Below, in pieces: positions 52,217-60,475 of a stretch of DNA of 64,000 nucleotides. The stretch comes from Lachnospiraceae bacterium JLR.KK002 (GTDB taxonomy: Bacteria > Bacillota > Clostridia > Lachnospirales > Lachnospiraceae), in assembly GCA_036941025.1 (NCBI GenBank), contig JAYMNP010000001.1:4071001-4135000 (forward strand), in the 5' to 3' direction. The notes under the pieces are model-generated. The model saw nothing but the letters and a program-made list of their open reading frames with translations, was not told the DNA's origin and searched no databases. Each line of letters opens with the position of its first letter. The stretch's first letter is position 1. A program made the position numbers and the translations under genes.

Positions 52217-52245
52217 TGACAGGGAAACCTCAGGCTTCCCTGTCA
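52217..52245 (+). terminator. Hairpin after tex
   Basis: TGACAGGGAA and TTCCCTGTCA form a perfect 10-bp stem starting directly at the stop codon; short on T. Confidence 0.65.
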
Positions 52246-52275
52246 CAAAATCTGACACATACTAAAATATGTCAG

Positions 52276-52304
52276 TTGACAGAATGTTCAGCCAGGAGTA
52301 GAAT
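52276..52304 (+). promoter_or_regulatory. ribU: Promoter of the riboflavin operon
   Basis: TTGACA at 52276-52281, 17-base spacer, TAGAAT at 52299-52304, about 20 bases before the FMN riboswitch. A partial inverted repeat (CTGACA.../TATGTCAG) lies just upstream. Confidence 0.8.
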
Positions 52305-52325
52305 AAGACCGTAAATTAAATAAAG

Positions 52326-52482
52326 TTCTTCAGGGCAGGGTGACTTTCAGAAGGTTTACAGATAATTCCGGAAAGAATTCCCGACCGACGGTGATACCCC
52401 TCAGAGGGCAAGTCCGTGAGCCGCAGGGCATGATTTGGTGAGAATCCAAAACCGACAGTACAGTCTGGATGGGAGAAGAAGA
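52326..52482 (+). promoter_or_regulatory. FMN riboswitch (RFN element)
   Basis: All conserved blocks are seen in order: TTCAGGGCAGGGTGA, ATTCCCGACCGACGGTGAT, CAGAGGGCAAGTCCGTGAGCC (split here by loops), GATTTGGTGAGAATCC, AAACCGACAGT and AGTCTGGATGGGAGAAGA. TCTTC at the start pairs with GAAGA at the end to close P1. It binds FMN and controls the rib genes downstream; a strong terminator follows, so control is likely by premature termination. Confidence 0.96.
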
Positions 52483-52513
52483 TTGTGTTTTATTATGCAT
52501 GTGGTTTTTATGT

Positions 52514-52543
52514 GCCCTGAATCTTTGGATTCAGGGCTTTTTT
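52514..52543 (+). terminator. Riboswitch expression-platform terminator
   Basis: GCCCTGAATC and GATTCAGGGC pair perfectly around TTTG and are followed by TTTTTT. Expected to form when FMN is bound. Confidence 0.92.
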
Positions 52544-52607
52544 CTCTTACAGGAAATACCGTGTTACTGTGAAGTGCTAAAGTATATAGATTTCCTATAA
52601 GAGAAAG

Positions 52608-52682
52608 CCCTCCGGGCGGGATGCGCAGCTCGCGGAGAGGAAATTTATTGCCAGGCAGTCCGCTCGCGCGCGGCAAAGCGCC
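52608..52682. repeat. Dispersed GC-rich element, copy A
   Basis: Begins CCCTCCGGGCGGGATGCGCA and ends with GCGCGCGGCAAAGCGC; the middle is unlike copy B (58817-58884), which has the same two ends with two bases fewer at the start. It lies in the rib leader between the riboswitch terminator and ribU. The rest of the leader to 52746 contains a CTGCG/CGCAG hairpin before the ribosome-binding site and no gene. Confidence 0.5.
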
Positions 52683-52746
52683 CAGCTCCTTCAAGAATGA
52701 GGGATTCAGGGAGCCCCTGCGGACCTGTCGCAGAAAGGAGAAATTA

Positions 52747-53376
52747 ATGATGAATACCATGAATACCGCAACTTTAGGAAAGCAGACAAAGCAGAGGGAT
52801 ATCTGGAAACTGACCATGACAGCCATGCTGTCGGCCATTGCTTTTATACTGATGTTTCTGGAATTTTCCGTACCGGTTATGCCTTCTTTCATAAAAATGG
52901 ATTTATCGGAGCTTCCGGCTCTGGTGGGGGCTTTTGCCATGGGGCCCGTGAGCGGAATGCTCATTTGCCTGATTAAGAACCTGCTTCATCTGTTTATGAC
53001 CACCACCGGAGGCGTAGGGGAACTTTCCAATTTTATTCTGGGCGCCAGCTTTGTGGTTCCTGCAGGACTGGTTTACCGGAAATGGAAAGGCAGAAAAAGC
53101 GCTGTTGCCGGAGCTGTTGCAGGTGCGGTGCTGATGGCGGTAATCAGTATTTTTTCCAATTATTTCATCGTATATCCGGTGTACTATAATTTTATGCCCA
53201 AAGAAGCCATTCTGGCGGCATATCAGGTGATTTTTCCGGGAGTAAAAGATATTTTTCAGTGCCTGATTGTATTTAACGCACCCTTTACCTTTGTCAAGGG
53301 AATATTCAGCGTGGCAATTACCATGTTAATTTACAAGCCTCTGTCTCCCTTTTTAAAAGGAGCATACAGAAAATAA
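52747..53376 (+). CDS. ribU: Riboflavin ECF transporter S component
   Basis: 209 residues from ATG 52747 after AAAGGAG (an open frame from 52621 is not supported). About five or six membrane helices with family segments KLTMTAMLSAIAFILMFLE, FIKMDLSELPALVGAFAMGP and IKNLLHLFMTTTGGVGELSNFILG. It captures riboflavin and works with the shared EcfA-EcfA'-EcfT energising module, which is not in the window. Control by the FMN riboswitch confirms the substrate. Uptake and synthesis genes thus share one operon. Confidence 0.93.
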   Translation: MMNTMNTATLGKQTKQRDIWKLTMTAMLSAIAFILMFLEFSVPVMPSFIKMDLSELPALVGAFAMGPVSGMLICLIKNLLHLFMTTTGGVGELSNFILGASFVVPAGLVYRKWKGRKSAVAGAVAGAVLMAVISIFSNYFIVYPVYYNFMPKEAILAAYQVIFPGVKDIFQCLIVFNAPFTFVKGIFSVAITMLIYKPLSPFLKGAYRK

Positions 53377-53393
53377 AATCAGGAGAATAAGAA

Positions 53394-54560
53394 ATGCAGC
53401 AGAACAGGATGAAAACGCCGGAAGACTATATGAGCCAGGTGCTGGATCTGGCCAGACAGGGAGAGGGGAAAGTATCCCCCAATCCCATGGTGGGCTGTGT
53501 GGTGGTGAAAAACGGAAAAATAATTGCCGCAGGCTATCATGAGCAGTATGGGGGATTTCATGCGGAGCGGAACGCTTTAAATAACTGTCAGGAAAATCCG
53601 GAAGGGGCAGAGCTTTATGTAAATCTGGAGCCATGTTGCCATTATGGAAAAACGCCTCCCTGTACGGAGATTATCATAGAAAAAAAGATTCGGAAGGTAT
53701 ATGTGGGCTGTCCGGATTCCAATCCCAAAGTAGCGGGAAAGGGCGTCCGGATACTACGGGAACATGGTATCGCGGTGGAAACCGGAATTCTGGAGCAGGA
53801 ATGCCGGGCGCTGAACGAAGTGTTCTTTCACTATATGGAGCAGAACATGCCCTTCGTAGCCATGAAATATGCCATGACGCTGGACGGGAAAATTGCCTGT
53901 GAAACCGGGGATTCCAAATGGGTGACCGGAGAGGAAGCCAGGGCATATGTGCAGTGTCTGCGCAACCGTTACCGGGGAATTATGGCCGGAATCGGCACGG
54001 TGCTGGCGGATGATCCCATGCTGAACTGCCGCATGGAAGGCGGCCGGAATCCGGTGCGGATTATCTGTGATTCCAGGCTGCGGATTCCTTTGGACAGCCG
54101 GATTGTGAGAACAGCGTCTGAAATAGAAACAATTGTTGCCTGGAATCCCAAAGCGGCCGCAGGAGAAGGAAGGCGGACAGAAGAAACGGTAAAAAAACTG
54201 GAGCAGCAGGGGGTACGTCTGCTGGAAGTTCCGATAAGTCCGGAAAAAGAACAGAAGAATCAGTTAGACCTTTCCTGGCTGCTGCAGAAACTGGGGGAGC
54301 GCGGCATTGACAGTATTCTTCTGGAAGGGGGAGGAACTCTGAACGCCTCTGCCCTGCAGGCGGGGCTGGTGCAGCGGGTCTATGGTTTTATTGCCCCGAA
54401 GCTGGTGGCGGGAGCTGAAGCCAGATCTCCGGTGGAAGGCAGAGGTATTCCCAGAATGGAAGATGCGGTGGAGCTTGAGCAGACAGAGGTGATGAAGTAT
54501 GGAAAAGATTTGTGTATCACAGGCAGGATTGGAGGAACAGCATGTTTACCGGAATTGTAG
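53394..54560 (+). CDS. ribD: Bifunctional diaminohydroxyphosphoribosylaminopyrimidine deaminase / 5-amino-6-(5-phosphoribosylamino)uracil reductase
   Basis: 388 residues. N-terminal cytidine-deaminase-like domain (1-~145) with zinc motifs HAERNAL and PCCHYGKTPPCTE; C-terminal reductase domain (~150-385) starting FVAMKYAMTLDGKIACETGDSKWVTG, with GIGTVLADDPMLNCR and LLEGGGTLN. It does the second and third steps of riboflavin synthesis from GTP. Starts 17 bases after ribU and overlaps ribE by 19 bases. Confidence 0.96.
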   Translation: MQQNRMKTPEDYMSQVLDLARQGEGKVSPNPMVGCVVVKNGKIIAAGYHEQYGGFHAERNALNNCQENPEGAELYVNLEPCCHYGKTPPCTEIIIEKKIRKVYVGCPDSNPKVAGKGVRILREHGIAVETGILEQECRALNEVFFHYMEQNMPFVAMKYAMTLDGKIACETGDSKWVTGEEARAYVQCLRNRYRGIMAGIGTVLADDPMLNCRMEGGRNPVRIICDSRLRIPLDSRIVRTASEIETIVAWNPKAAAGEGRRTEETVKKLEQQGVRLLEVPISPEKEQKNQLDLSWLLQKLGERGIDSILLEGGGTLNASALQAGLVQRVYGFIAPKLVAGAEARSPVEGRGIPRMEDAVELEQTEVMKYGKDLCITGRIGGTACLPEL

Positions 54561-55192
54561 AAGAAACAGGAGAAATCTGTGAAATAAAAAAAGGAACTCT
54601 TTCTGCCCGTATCAAAGTCCGGTGCCGGAAAGTACTGGAAGGAACGAAGGTGGGGGACAGTATTGCAGTCAACGGAATCTGTCTGACCGTGACTTCCCTT
54701 GCAGCGGACGGTTTTACCGCAGATGTGATGGCGGAAACCATGCGCCGCAGCAGCCTGTCGGAGATAAATGTCCCCGGAACAGTAAATCTGGAGCGGGCCA
54801 TGGCGGCGGACGGGAGATTCGGCGGACATATGGTAGCCGGACATATTGACGGGACCGGAAGGGTAACCGGAATCCGGCAGGAGGAAAACGCAGTCTGGTA
54901 TACCATAGCAGCAGAGCCGGAACTGTTACGGTATATTGTAGAGAAAGGTTCCGTGGCGCTGGACGGAATCAGCCTGACCGTGGCGAAGGTAACGGACGGG
55001 GATTTTCAGGTATCGGTGATTCCCCATACCCGCCAGGAAACAGCGCTGACGGAAAAGAAAACAGGCAGTACCATCAATATTGAGTGCGATATAATTGGAA
55101 AATACGTGGAAAAACTTTTATCCGTTCCAAAAGAAACAAAACAGGAAAGCAGAATTACAGAAAACTTTCTGATGGAACATGGATTTTTCTGA
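54542..55192 (+). CDS. ribE: Riboflavin synthase (alpha subunit)
   Basis: 216 residues from ATG 54542, after TTGGAGGA; the frame opens earlier but [12 protein letters not shown] is the invariant N-terminus. Two lumazine-binding repeats: first with [21 protein letters not shown], second with HIDGTGRVT and [13 protein letters not shown]. It dismutates two 6,7-dimethyl-8-ribityllumazine to riboflavin. Start lies inside the end of ribD, so translation is coupled. Confidence 0.95.
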   Translation: MFTGIVEETGEICEIKKGTLSARIKVRCRKVLEGTKVGDSIAVNGICLTVTSLAADGFTADVMAETMRRSSLSEINVPGTVNLERAMAADGRFGGHMVAGHIDGTGRVTGIRQEENAVWYTIAAEPELLRYIVEKGSVALDGISLTVAKVTDGDFQVSVIPHTRQETALTEKKTGSTINIECDIIGKYVEKLLSVPKETKQESRITENFLMEHGFF

Positions 55193-55224
55193 TTATGAAA
55201 CAACACACAGGGAGGAAAAAGAAA

Positions 55225-56427
55225 ATGAGCAAGCAAACTGACACGGTCGAACAGGCCATTGAGGACATCAGACAGGGGAAAATCGTGATGGTAATTGACG
55301 ACCCGGACCGGGAAAACGAAGGAGACTTTATCTGCGCTACGGAATTTGCCACACCGGAAAATATTAATTTTATGGCAACTCACGGAAAAGGCTTAATCTG
55401 TATGCCCATGAGTAAAGAACTCTGCCAGAAACTTGGATTAAAGCAGATGGTGGAACAGAATACCGATAACCATCAGACCGCATTTACCATATCTATTGAC
55501 GGGATACATACAGAGACAGGAATTTCAGCTTTTGAACGCTCGGAAACAGCTATGGCAGCCATGAAAGATGATGCAAAGCCGGAAGACTTCCGGAAACCGG
55601 GCCATATGTTTCCGCTGGAATCCAGAGAAGGAGGCGTTCTGAAGCGTACCGGCCATACGGAAGCTACGGTAGATCTGGCAATTCTGGCCGGCCTGAAACC
55701 CAGCGGGCTGTGCTGTGAAATCATGCGGGAAGACGGAACCATGATGCGCACCACAGAGCTTCTGGAACTGGCGGAAAAATTTCAGATGACGGTGATTACC
55801 ATAGCAGACCTGGTGCGCTACCGTATGGAGCTGGACAGTCTGGTACATCAGGAAGCTCATGCAAAGCTGCCCACCAGATACGGAGAATTTGAAATATACG
55901 GTTATGTCAACAAACTGAACGGAGAACATCATGTGGCCCTGACCATGGGAGATGTTGCCAATGGGGAGCCCGTGCTGTGCCGGGTACATTCCGAGTGCCT
56001 GACCGGAGATGTGTTTGGCTCCGACCGCTGCGACTGCGGCGAACAGCTGGACGCAGCCATGAAAGCCATTTCGGAAGAAGGCCGGGGGATTCTTCTGTAC
56101 ATGCGGCAGGAAGGCCGGGGAATCGGCCTGATTAATAAATTAAAAGCATACGAGCTGCAGGAAAAGGGCCTCGACACGGTGGAAGCCAACGTGGAACTGG
56201 GCTTTGCCCCGGATTTGCGGGACTACGGGATTGGCGCCCAGATTCTCCATGACCTTGGAGCGGAGAAACTCCGGCTGCTCACCAATAATCCGAAGAAAAT
56301 CACCGGGCTTTCCGGTTATGGCATTTCCATCGAAGAACGGGTGCCCATCCAGATGCCGGCGAAAAAAACAGACGTTTTTTATCTGAAAACAAAACAGAGC
56401 AAAATGCAGCACATGACGGATTATTAA
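55225..56427 (+). CDS. ribBA: Bifunctional 3,4-dihydroxy-2-butanone-4-phosphate synthase / GTP cyclohydrolase II
   Basis: 400 residues from ATG 55225 (GGGAGGA upstream). RibB domain (1-~200): [44 protein letters not shown]. RibA domain (~205-400): [23 protein letters not shown] with the zinc cysteines, then [10 protein letters not shown] and [10 protein letters not shown]. It supplies both precursors of the pathway, from ribulose-5-phosphate and GTP. Both active sites appear intact. Confidence 0.96.
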   Translation: MSKQTDTVEQAIEDIRQGKIVMVIDDPDRENEGDFICATEFATPENINFMATHGKGLICMPMSKELCQKLGLKQMVEQNTDNHQTAFTISIDGIHTETGISAFERSETAMAAMKDDAKPEDFRKPGHMFPLESREGGVLKRTGHTEATVDLAILAGLKPSGLCCEIMREDGTMMRTTELLELAEKFQMTVITIADLVRYRMELDSLVHQEAHAKLPTRYGEFEIYGYVNKLNGEHHVALTMGDVANGEPVLCRVHSECLTGDVFGSDRCDCGEQLDAAMKAISEEGRGILLYMRQEGRGIGLINKLKAYELQEKGLDTVEANVELGFAPDLRDYGIGAQILHDLGAEKLRLLTNNPKKITGLSGYGISIEERVPIQMPAKKTDVFYLKTKQSKMQHMTDY

Positions 56428-56469
56428 AATCCGAATCAGTATCATATCAAAAAGAAAAGAGGAAAAGTA

Positions 56470-56934
56470 ATGAGAGTATTGGAAGGAAATGTAGTAGCAA
56501 ACGGAACCAGAGTGGGAATTGTGGCATCCAGATTTAATGAATTTATCGTGTCAAAGCTGGTAAGCGGCGCACAGGACGCTTTGCTTCGCCACGGGGTAAA
56601 AGATGACGATATTACCCTGGCATGGGTGCCGGGTTCCTTTGAGATTCCCCTGACCGCTCAGAAAATGGCAGAGTCGGGAAATTACGACGCAGTAGTTTGC
56701 CTTGGAACCGTAATTAAAGGCGCCACAAGCCATTACGACCATGTGTGTGCGGAAGTCAGCAAAGGTGTGGCTACGGTAGGATTGAAGACCGGAATCCCCA
56801 CTATTTTCGGCGTTGTCACTACGGACAATATAGAACAGGCTATTGAACGCTCCGGAACCAAAGCCGGAAATAAAGGTTATGATGCGGCATGTGCTGCCAT
56901 CGAAATGGTAAATCTTATTCAGAACATGAAATAA
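56470..56934 (+). CDS. ribH: 6,7-dimethyl-8-ribityllumazine synthase
   Basis: 154 residues. Motifs [47 protein letters not shown] (with the catalytic His) and [15 protein letters not shown]. It condenses the products of RibBA and RibD to lumazine and assembles into pentamers or capsids. Last gene of the rib operon; a strong terminator follows 23 bases later. Confidence 0.96.
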   Translation: MRVLEGNVVANGTRVGIVASRFNEFIVSKLVSGAQDALLRHGVKDDDITLAWVPGSFEIPLTAQKMAESGNYDAVVCLGTVIKGATSHYDHVCAEVSKGVATVGLKTGIPTIFGVVTTDNIEQAIERSGTKAGNKGYDAACAAIEMVNLIQNMK

Positions 56935-56957
56935 AAAATCGGGATTCATTTTGTACC

Positions 56958-56995
56958 AAAAGGGCCTGCCGCCTCTGGCAGCACAGGCCCTTTTG
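56958..56995. terminator. Bidirectional terminator after ribH
   Basis: AAAAGGGCCTG and CAGGCCCTTTT (11 bp) flank an inner TGCC/GGCA stem. The T run on one side and A run on the other serve both ribH and the convergent Uma2 gene. Confidence 0.88.
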
Positions 56996-57021
56996 ACAAC
57001 TGAATCAAATCAAAAGTTCTG

Positions 57022-57576
57022 CTAATCCGTTCCCTCAAAAATTTCAGCGAGAGTCATTGTGATATGGGGAAAGCCCTTAAGGATCACAGAAATTTCCGGA
57101 TTGTAATCCATATCATCTTCGTCTTTCTGCAAAATGTAACTGTACTTCAGCTTGTACGCTCCGTCTTCCAGATAATAGATTTCCAGGGCTCCCTGCCGGG
57201 AGATAATCCAGTATTCTTCCACACCGGCTTTCTCATAAGCCTCTTTTTTGGCAGTTTTATCTTTCAGAGCAGTGGAGGGGCTTAATGTTTCTGCAATAAA
57301 TTTCGGAACGCCGCTGTAGCTGCCGCCTTTTAAATGTTTTCTGTCGCAAATCACCATAATATCAGGAATTACATAGTCGTCATTTTCTTCCGGATGGTAT
57401 TTGAAATCCAGATTTTCCATAAAGACCTGACAGAGACTGTTCTTTAATCCCTGTTTTAAAATGGCAAAAACATTGCCGTTGATTACGCCATGTCTGTAAT
57501 TGGGAGAAGGCGGCATATCATAAATGATTCCGTCCATTTTCTCCTGTTTTCTGCGGTTCTGTGCGAATGATGGCAT
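57022..57576 (-). CDS. Uma2-family (DUF820) PD-(D/E)xK nuclease-like protein, copy 2
   Basis: 184 residues, closely similar to the protein at 31614-32171: shared VFMENLDFKYHP, DIMVICDR, HLKGGSYSGVP and FIAETLSPSTA, with YEKAGVEEYWI. The acidic and catalytic positions of the restriction-endonuclease-like fold are kept. Function unknown. The two copies differ most at the N-terminus and after residue ~145, pointing to an old duplication or separate acquisition rather than a recent copy. Confidence 0.85.
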   Translation of the reverse strand: MPSFAQNRRKQEKMDGIIYDMPPSPNYRHGVINGNVFAILKQGLKNSLCQVFMENLDFKYHPEENDDYVIPDIMVICDRKHLKGGSYSGVPKFIAETLSPSTALKDKTAKKEAYEKAGVEEYWIISRQGALEIYYLEDGAYKLKYSYILQKDEDDMDYNPEISVILKGFPHITMTLAEIFEGTD

Positions 57577-57721
57577 TTTTTCACGTCCCTTCCAAATAGT
57601 AACTGTATTTTAGCATATCACATGAATCAGGACAGGGGCGCTCTGCTTTATATGGGCGTTCATCCTGAAACATATTGACGGTTTCCCCTTTCCTCTGTAA
57701 AATGGGATTATGAAAAATCCC

Positions 57722-57750
57722 TTGTGATACCTCTCCAAAAAGAGTATAAT
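57722..57750 (+). promoter_or_regulatory. Promoter of the YcxB-like gene
   Basis: TTGTGA at 57722-57727, 17-base spacer, TATAAT at 57745-57750, 40 bases before the start codon. The remainder of the ~210-base divergent gap shows no gene. Confidence 0.7.
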
Positions 57751-57790
57751 ATGACGAAAGTTAAAAGCCAGAAGAAAAGGAGCAGATAAA

Positions 57791-58300
57791 ATGTCAGTAG
57801 AATTTGATACAAATATCACGGAGAAAGATATGTACCGGTTTAACCTGTACCACGCCTACCACGGAATGCAGGGGATTATGGCAACGCTGGTGGGAGTATG
57901 GGTGCTGATTACCGCTGTAATAACCTTTGGAAAAGTGAGCACATTTTATACAGTGTTTTATGTGGTGCTGGGAATTGTATTTCTGATTTATGTGCCGGCC
58001 AATCTGTATCTGCGCTCGAAAAAACAGGTCAGGAGTTCAGAAGTGCTGCAACAGGCCCTGCACTTTCGGATTGATGAAAAAGGAGTCCATGTATCTCAGG
58101 GAGAGGAAACCGGAGACCTGACCTGGAAGCAGATTTATAAAATGGTTTCCACAAAAAATAATCTTCTGATTTACAGCAACAGAATAAATGCCTATGTGAT
58201 TCCCAGAGAAACGCTGGGAGAGAAATATGAAACCGTGGTGGCTCTTGCCATCAATCATATGGAAGGCTATCGGCTGAAGCTGAATCCCTTTCGGGTGTAA
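57791..58300 (+). CDS. YcxB-like membrane protein
   Basis: 169 residues. Two membrane helices (~30-50 and ~55-78) are followed by a soluble YcxB-like C-terminal domain (~90-165; EKGVHVSQGEETGDLTWKQIYKMVSTKNNLLIYSNRINAYVIPRE, a PH-like fold in related families). Function unknown. AAAGGAG upstream. It precedes tsaE by ~50 bases on the same strand. Confidence 0.75.
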   Translation: MSVEFDTNITEKDMYRFNLYHAYHGMQGIMATLVGVWVLITAVITFGKVSTFYTVFYVVLGIVFLIYVPANLYLRSKKQVRSSEVLQQALHFRIDEKGVHVSQGEETGDLTWKQIYKMVSTKNNLLIYSNRINAYVIPRETLGEKYETVVALAINHMEGYRLKLNPFRV

Positions 58301-58350
58301 AAGACCCGGAAAACAGTGACGCAGGCAATGATTCAGAAATAGTATGAGAT

Positions 58351-58797
58351 ATGAGAATTGAGGAATTTATGCAGGAAACAGAAACATTTTCACCGGAAGA
58401 AACTTTCCGGCTGGGACAGAAGCTGGGAGAACAGGCCAGGCCCGGAGAGGTGTATACCCTGACGGGAGACCTGGGCGTCGGGAAAACGGTGCTGACCCAG
58501 GGAATTGCCAGGGGGCTGGGTGTGGAAGATGCGGTCTGCAGCCCTACCTTTACTATCGTTCAGGTATATGAAGAAGGCAGAATGCCTTTCTATCATTTTG
58601 ACGTATACCGGATTGGAGATGTGGAGGAGATGGAAGAAATCGGATATGAGGATTACTTTTACGGACAGGGACTGACCATTATAGAATGGGCGGAACTGAT
58701 TCAGGAAATCCTTCCGGAACACTATAAGGAAATCCGAATTGAAAAGGATCTGGAAAAAGGCTTTGATTACCGCAGAATTACAGTAAACGACAAATAA
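58351..58797 (+). CDS. tsaE: tRNA threonylcarbamoyladenosine biosynthesis ATPase
   Basis: 148 residues. P-loop LTGDLGVGKTVLTQG, then SPTFTIVQVY, HFDVYRIGD and IIEWAELI. It hydrolyses ATP to recycle the TsaB-TsaD complex that makes t6A at position 37 of ANN-reading tRNAs. The start is uncertain: ATG 58369 has a GAGGA site close by and fits the usual family N-terminus, whereas 58351 is the longest in-frame ATG. tsaB, rimI and tsaD are downstream, giving most of the t6A machinery in one region. Confidence 0.93.
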   Translation: MRIEEFMQETETFSPEETFRLGQKLGEQARPGEVYTLTGDLGVGKTVLTQGIARGLGVEDAVCSPTFTIVQVYEEGRMPFYHFDVYRIGDVEEMEEIGYEDYFYGQGLTIIEWAELIQEILPEHYKEIRIEKDLEKGFDYRRITVNDK

Positions 58798-58816
58798 ATT
58801 TGCCCTTTACTGTAAA

Positions 58817-58884
58817 CCCTCCGGGGGATGCGCACGATTTTTGTAAGATAGATTCTGCGTTTGCACGCGGCAAAAATCGGCGCA
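58817..58884. repeat. Dispersed GC-rich element, copy B
   Basis: Starts CCCTCCGGGGGATGCGCA and ends GCACGCGGCAAAAATCGGCGCA. TGCGC-(A)-CGATTTTTG pairs with CAAAAATCG-GCGCA, giving a 14-bp stem with one bulged A around a 27-base loop. The ends resemble copy A at 52608-52682. It lies in the 146-base gap between tsaE and tsaB. Confidence 0.55.
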
Positions 58885-58943
58885 GAAAACGTCATAAGGA
58901 AAAAATTTATGACATTTCCTGATACAATAAGTGAGGTAACAAA

Positions 58944-59660
58944 ATGAAAATATTAGGACTGGACAGTTCCGGGCTGGTGGCAGGAGTGGCCGTTGTGGAA
59001 GATGATAACCTGCTGGCAGAATATACGGTTAATTATAAGAAAACTCATTCCCAGACACTGCTTCCCATGCTGGACGAAATCGTCAGGATGACAGAACTGG
59101 ATGTAAATACGCTGGACGCCCTGGCAGTGGCAGGAGGGCCAGGTTCCTTTACTGGTCTGCGCATTGGTTCCGCCACAGCAAAAGGTCTGGGCCTTGCCCT
59201 GAAAAAGCCTGTGATACACATACCCACTCTGGATGGACTGGCTTATAACATGTATGGCAGCCGGGACATGGTATGCCCTCTGATGGACGCCAGAAGAAAT
59301 CAGACCTATACGGGACTGTATGAATTTACAGAGGGAGGTATGCAGGTTCTGGAACCTCAGTGCGCAGTGGGAATTGAGGAAATCATTGCAAAAGTCAACG
59401 AGAGGAACCGCTCCGTGGTATTTCTGGGAGACGGAGTGCCGGTGTTTCGTACTTATATTGAGGAACACTGCCAGGTGAAGTTTTCATTTGCACCGGCACA
59501 TATGAATAAGCAGCGGGCGGCGTCGGTAGCCGCCCTGGGTCTGATTTATTACAGAGAAGGAAAGATTCAGATAGCAGCAGAACACAGGCCGGATTATCTG
59601 CGGCTGGCCCAGGCAGAACGGGAGCGGTTGGCAAAAGAGCGGGCCGGACAGGATGCATGA
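58944..59660 (+). CDS. tsaB: tRNA threonylcarbamoyladenosine biosynthesis protein TsaB
   Basis: 238 residues, actin-like ASKHA fold: ILGLDSSGLVAGVAVVE, HSQTLLPMLDEI, AVAGGPGSFTGLRIGSATAKGL. It is the inactive TsaD paralogue that forms the dimer core of the t6A-making complex. ATGA overlap with rimI. GTGAGG ribosome-binding site. A dispersed GC-rich element lies between tsaE and this gene. Confidence 0.94.
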   Translation: MKILGLDSSGLVAGVAVVEDDNLLAEYTVNYKKTHSQTLLPMLDEIVRMTELDVNTLDALAVAGGPGSFTGLRIGSATAKGLGLALKKPVIHIPTLDGLAYNMYGSRDMVCPLMDARRNQTYTGLYEFTEGGMQVLEPQCAVGIEEIIAKVNERNRSVVFLGDGVPVFRTYIEEHCQVKFSFAPAHMNKQRAASVAALGLIYYREGKIQIAAEHRPDYLRLAQAERERLAKERAGQDA

Positions 59661-60100
59661 TGACAGAAATTGTGATACGCAGTATGGAAGTACAGGATAT
59701 CCCGGCTGTTGCAGGCCTGGAAAAGCAGTTGTTTTCCAAACCCTGGTCGGAGCAGGCGTTTCTGGATTCTCTGCAGCAGGATACGTTGTTTCTGGTGGCA
59801 TTACATGGAAGCACAGTGGCAGGTTACTGCGGCATGTACTGTTTTTCCGGAGAAGGCGAAATTATGAATGTGGCTGTTGCACCTCAATGGCAGAACCAGG
59901 GAATCGGGCACAGAATGCTGGCCGCACTGACAGAGCGGTCTCAGGAAAAAAAGATTCGCCGCATGATTCTGGAAGTGCGGGTAAGCAATACTTCTGCCAT
60001 TCATCTGTATGAGAAGCTGGGATTTCAGAATTGCGGAATCCGAAAGGATTTGTATGAACTTCCCAGAGAGGATGGAATGATTATGGTATTTGAACAATGA
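59657..60100 (+). CDS. rimI: Ribosomal protein S18-alanine N-acetyltransferase
   Basis: 147 residues, GNAT fold: IRSMEVQDIPAVAGLEKQLFSKPWSE, then the acetyl-CoA binding VAVAPQWQNQGIGHRML and LEVRVSNTSAIHLYEKLGF. It acetylates the N-terminus of ribosomal protein S18 in model bacteria. Two adjacent ATG codons (59657 and 59660) are possible starts, both coupled to the end of tsaB. Confidence 0.92.
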   Translation: MMTEIVIRSMEVQDIPAVAGLEKQLFSKPWSEQAFLDSLQQDTLFLVALHGSTVAGYCGMYCFSGEGEIMNVAVAPQWQNQGIGHRMLAALTERSQEKKIRRMILEVRVSNTSAIHLYEKLGFQNCGIRKDLYELPREDGMIMVFEQ

Positions 60101-60236
60101 TTCTGTTTGCGAGGATGCATGGATAGAATTCCCTCTTTCAAAAAGCAGACGCCATTCGTTATAATAAAATGGACGAAGGGCCCGGCCCCTTTGTAAAATT
60201 CCGGGATTCAGACTGCGGAAACAGGGAGGACAACAG

Positions 60237-60464
60237 ATGAAGACAGAAAAACAGATCATTATATGCAACTGCTGTAAAAAAGTAATACAGGAACCCACTG
60301 GAATACCCCATGGGGAATTTCTTCACGTGGAGAAAGAATGGGGGTATTTTTCCGGAAAAGACGGAGAAAAACAGGAATTTGACGTCTGTGAAGCGTGCTA
60401 CGACGCATGGATTAAGAGCTTTCAGATTCCCGTAAAAACCATAGAAGTGACAGAATTAGTCTGA
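60237..60464 (+). CDS. Small cysteine-pair (zinc-ribbon-like) protein
   Basis: 75 residues with CNCCKK near residues 10-15 and CEACYDAW near 51-58, likely a single zinc ribbon. A conserved-looking middle (GEFLHVEKEWGYFSGKDGE) suggests a folded protein. Function unknown. GGAGG precedes the start; rnz follows after 11 bases. Confidence 0.7.
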   Translation: MKTEKQIIICNCCKKVIQEPTGIPHGEFLHVEKEWGYFSGKDGEKQEFDVCEACYDAWIKSFQIPVKTIEVTELV

Positions 60465-60475
60465 AAGGAAACGGA

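Noticed and set aside
52621..52746. N-terminal extension of RibU from ATG 52621
   Set aside because: The extension reads through the GC-rich dispersed element, is hydrophilic and arginine-rich, and ATG 52747 has a strong ribosome-binding site and the family N-terminus.
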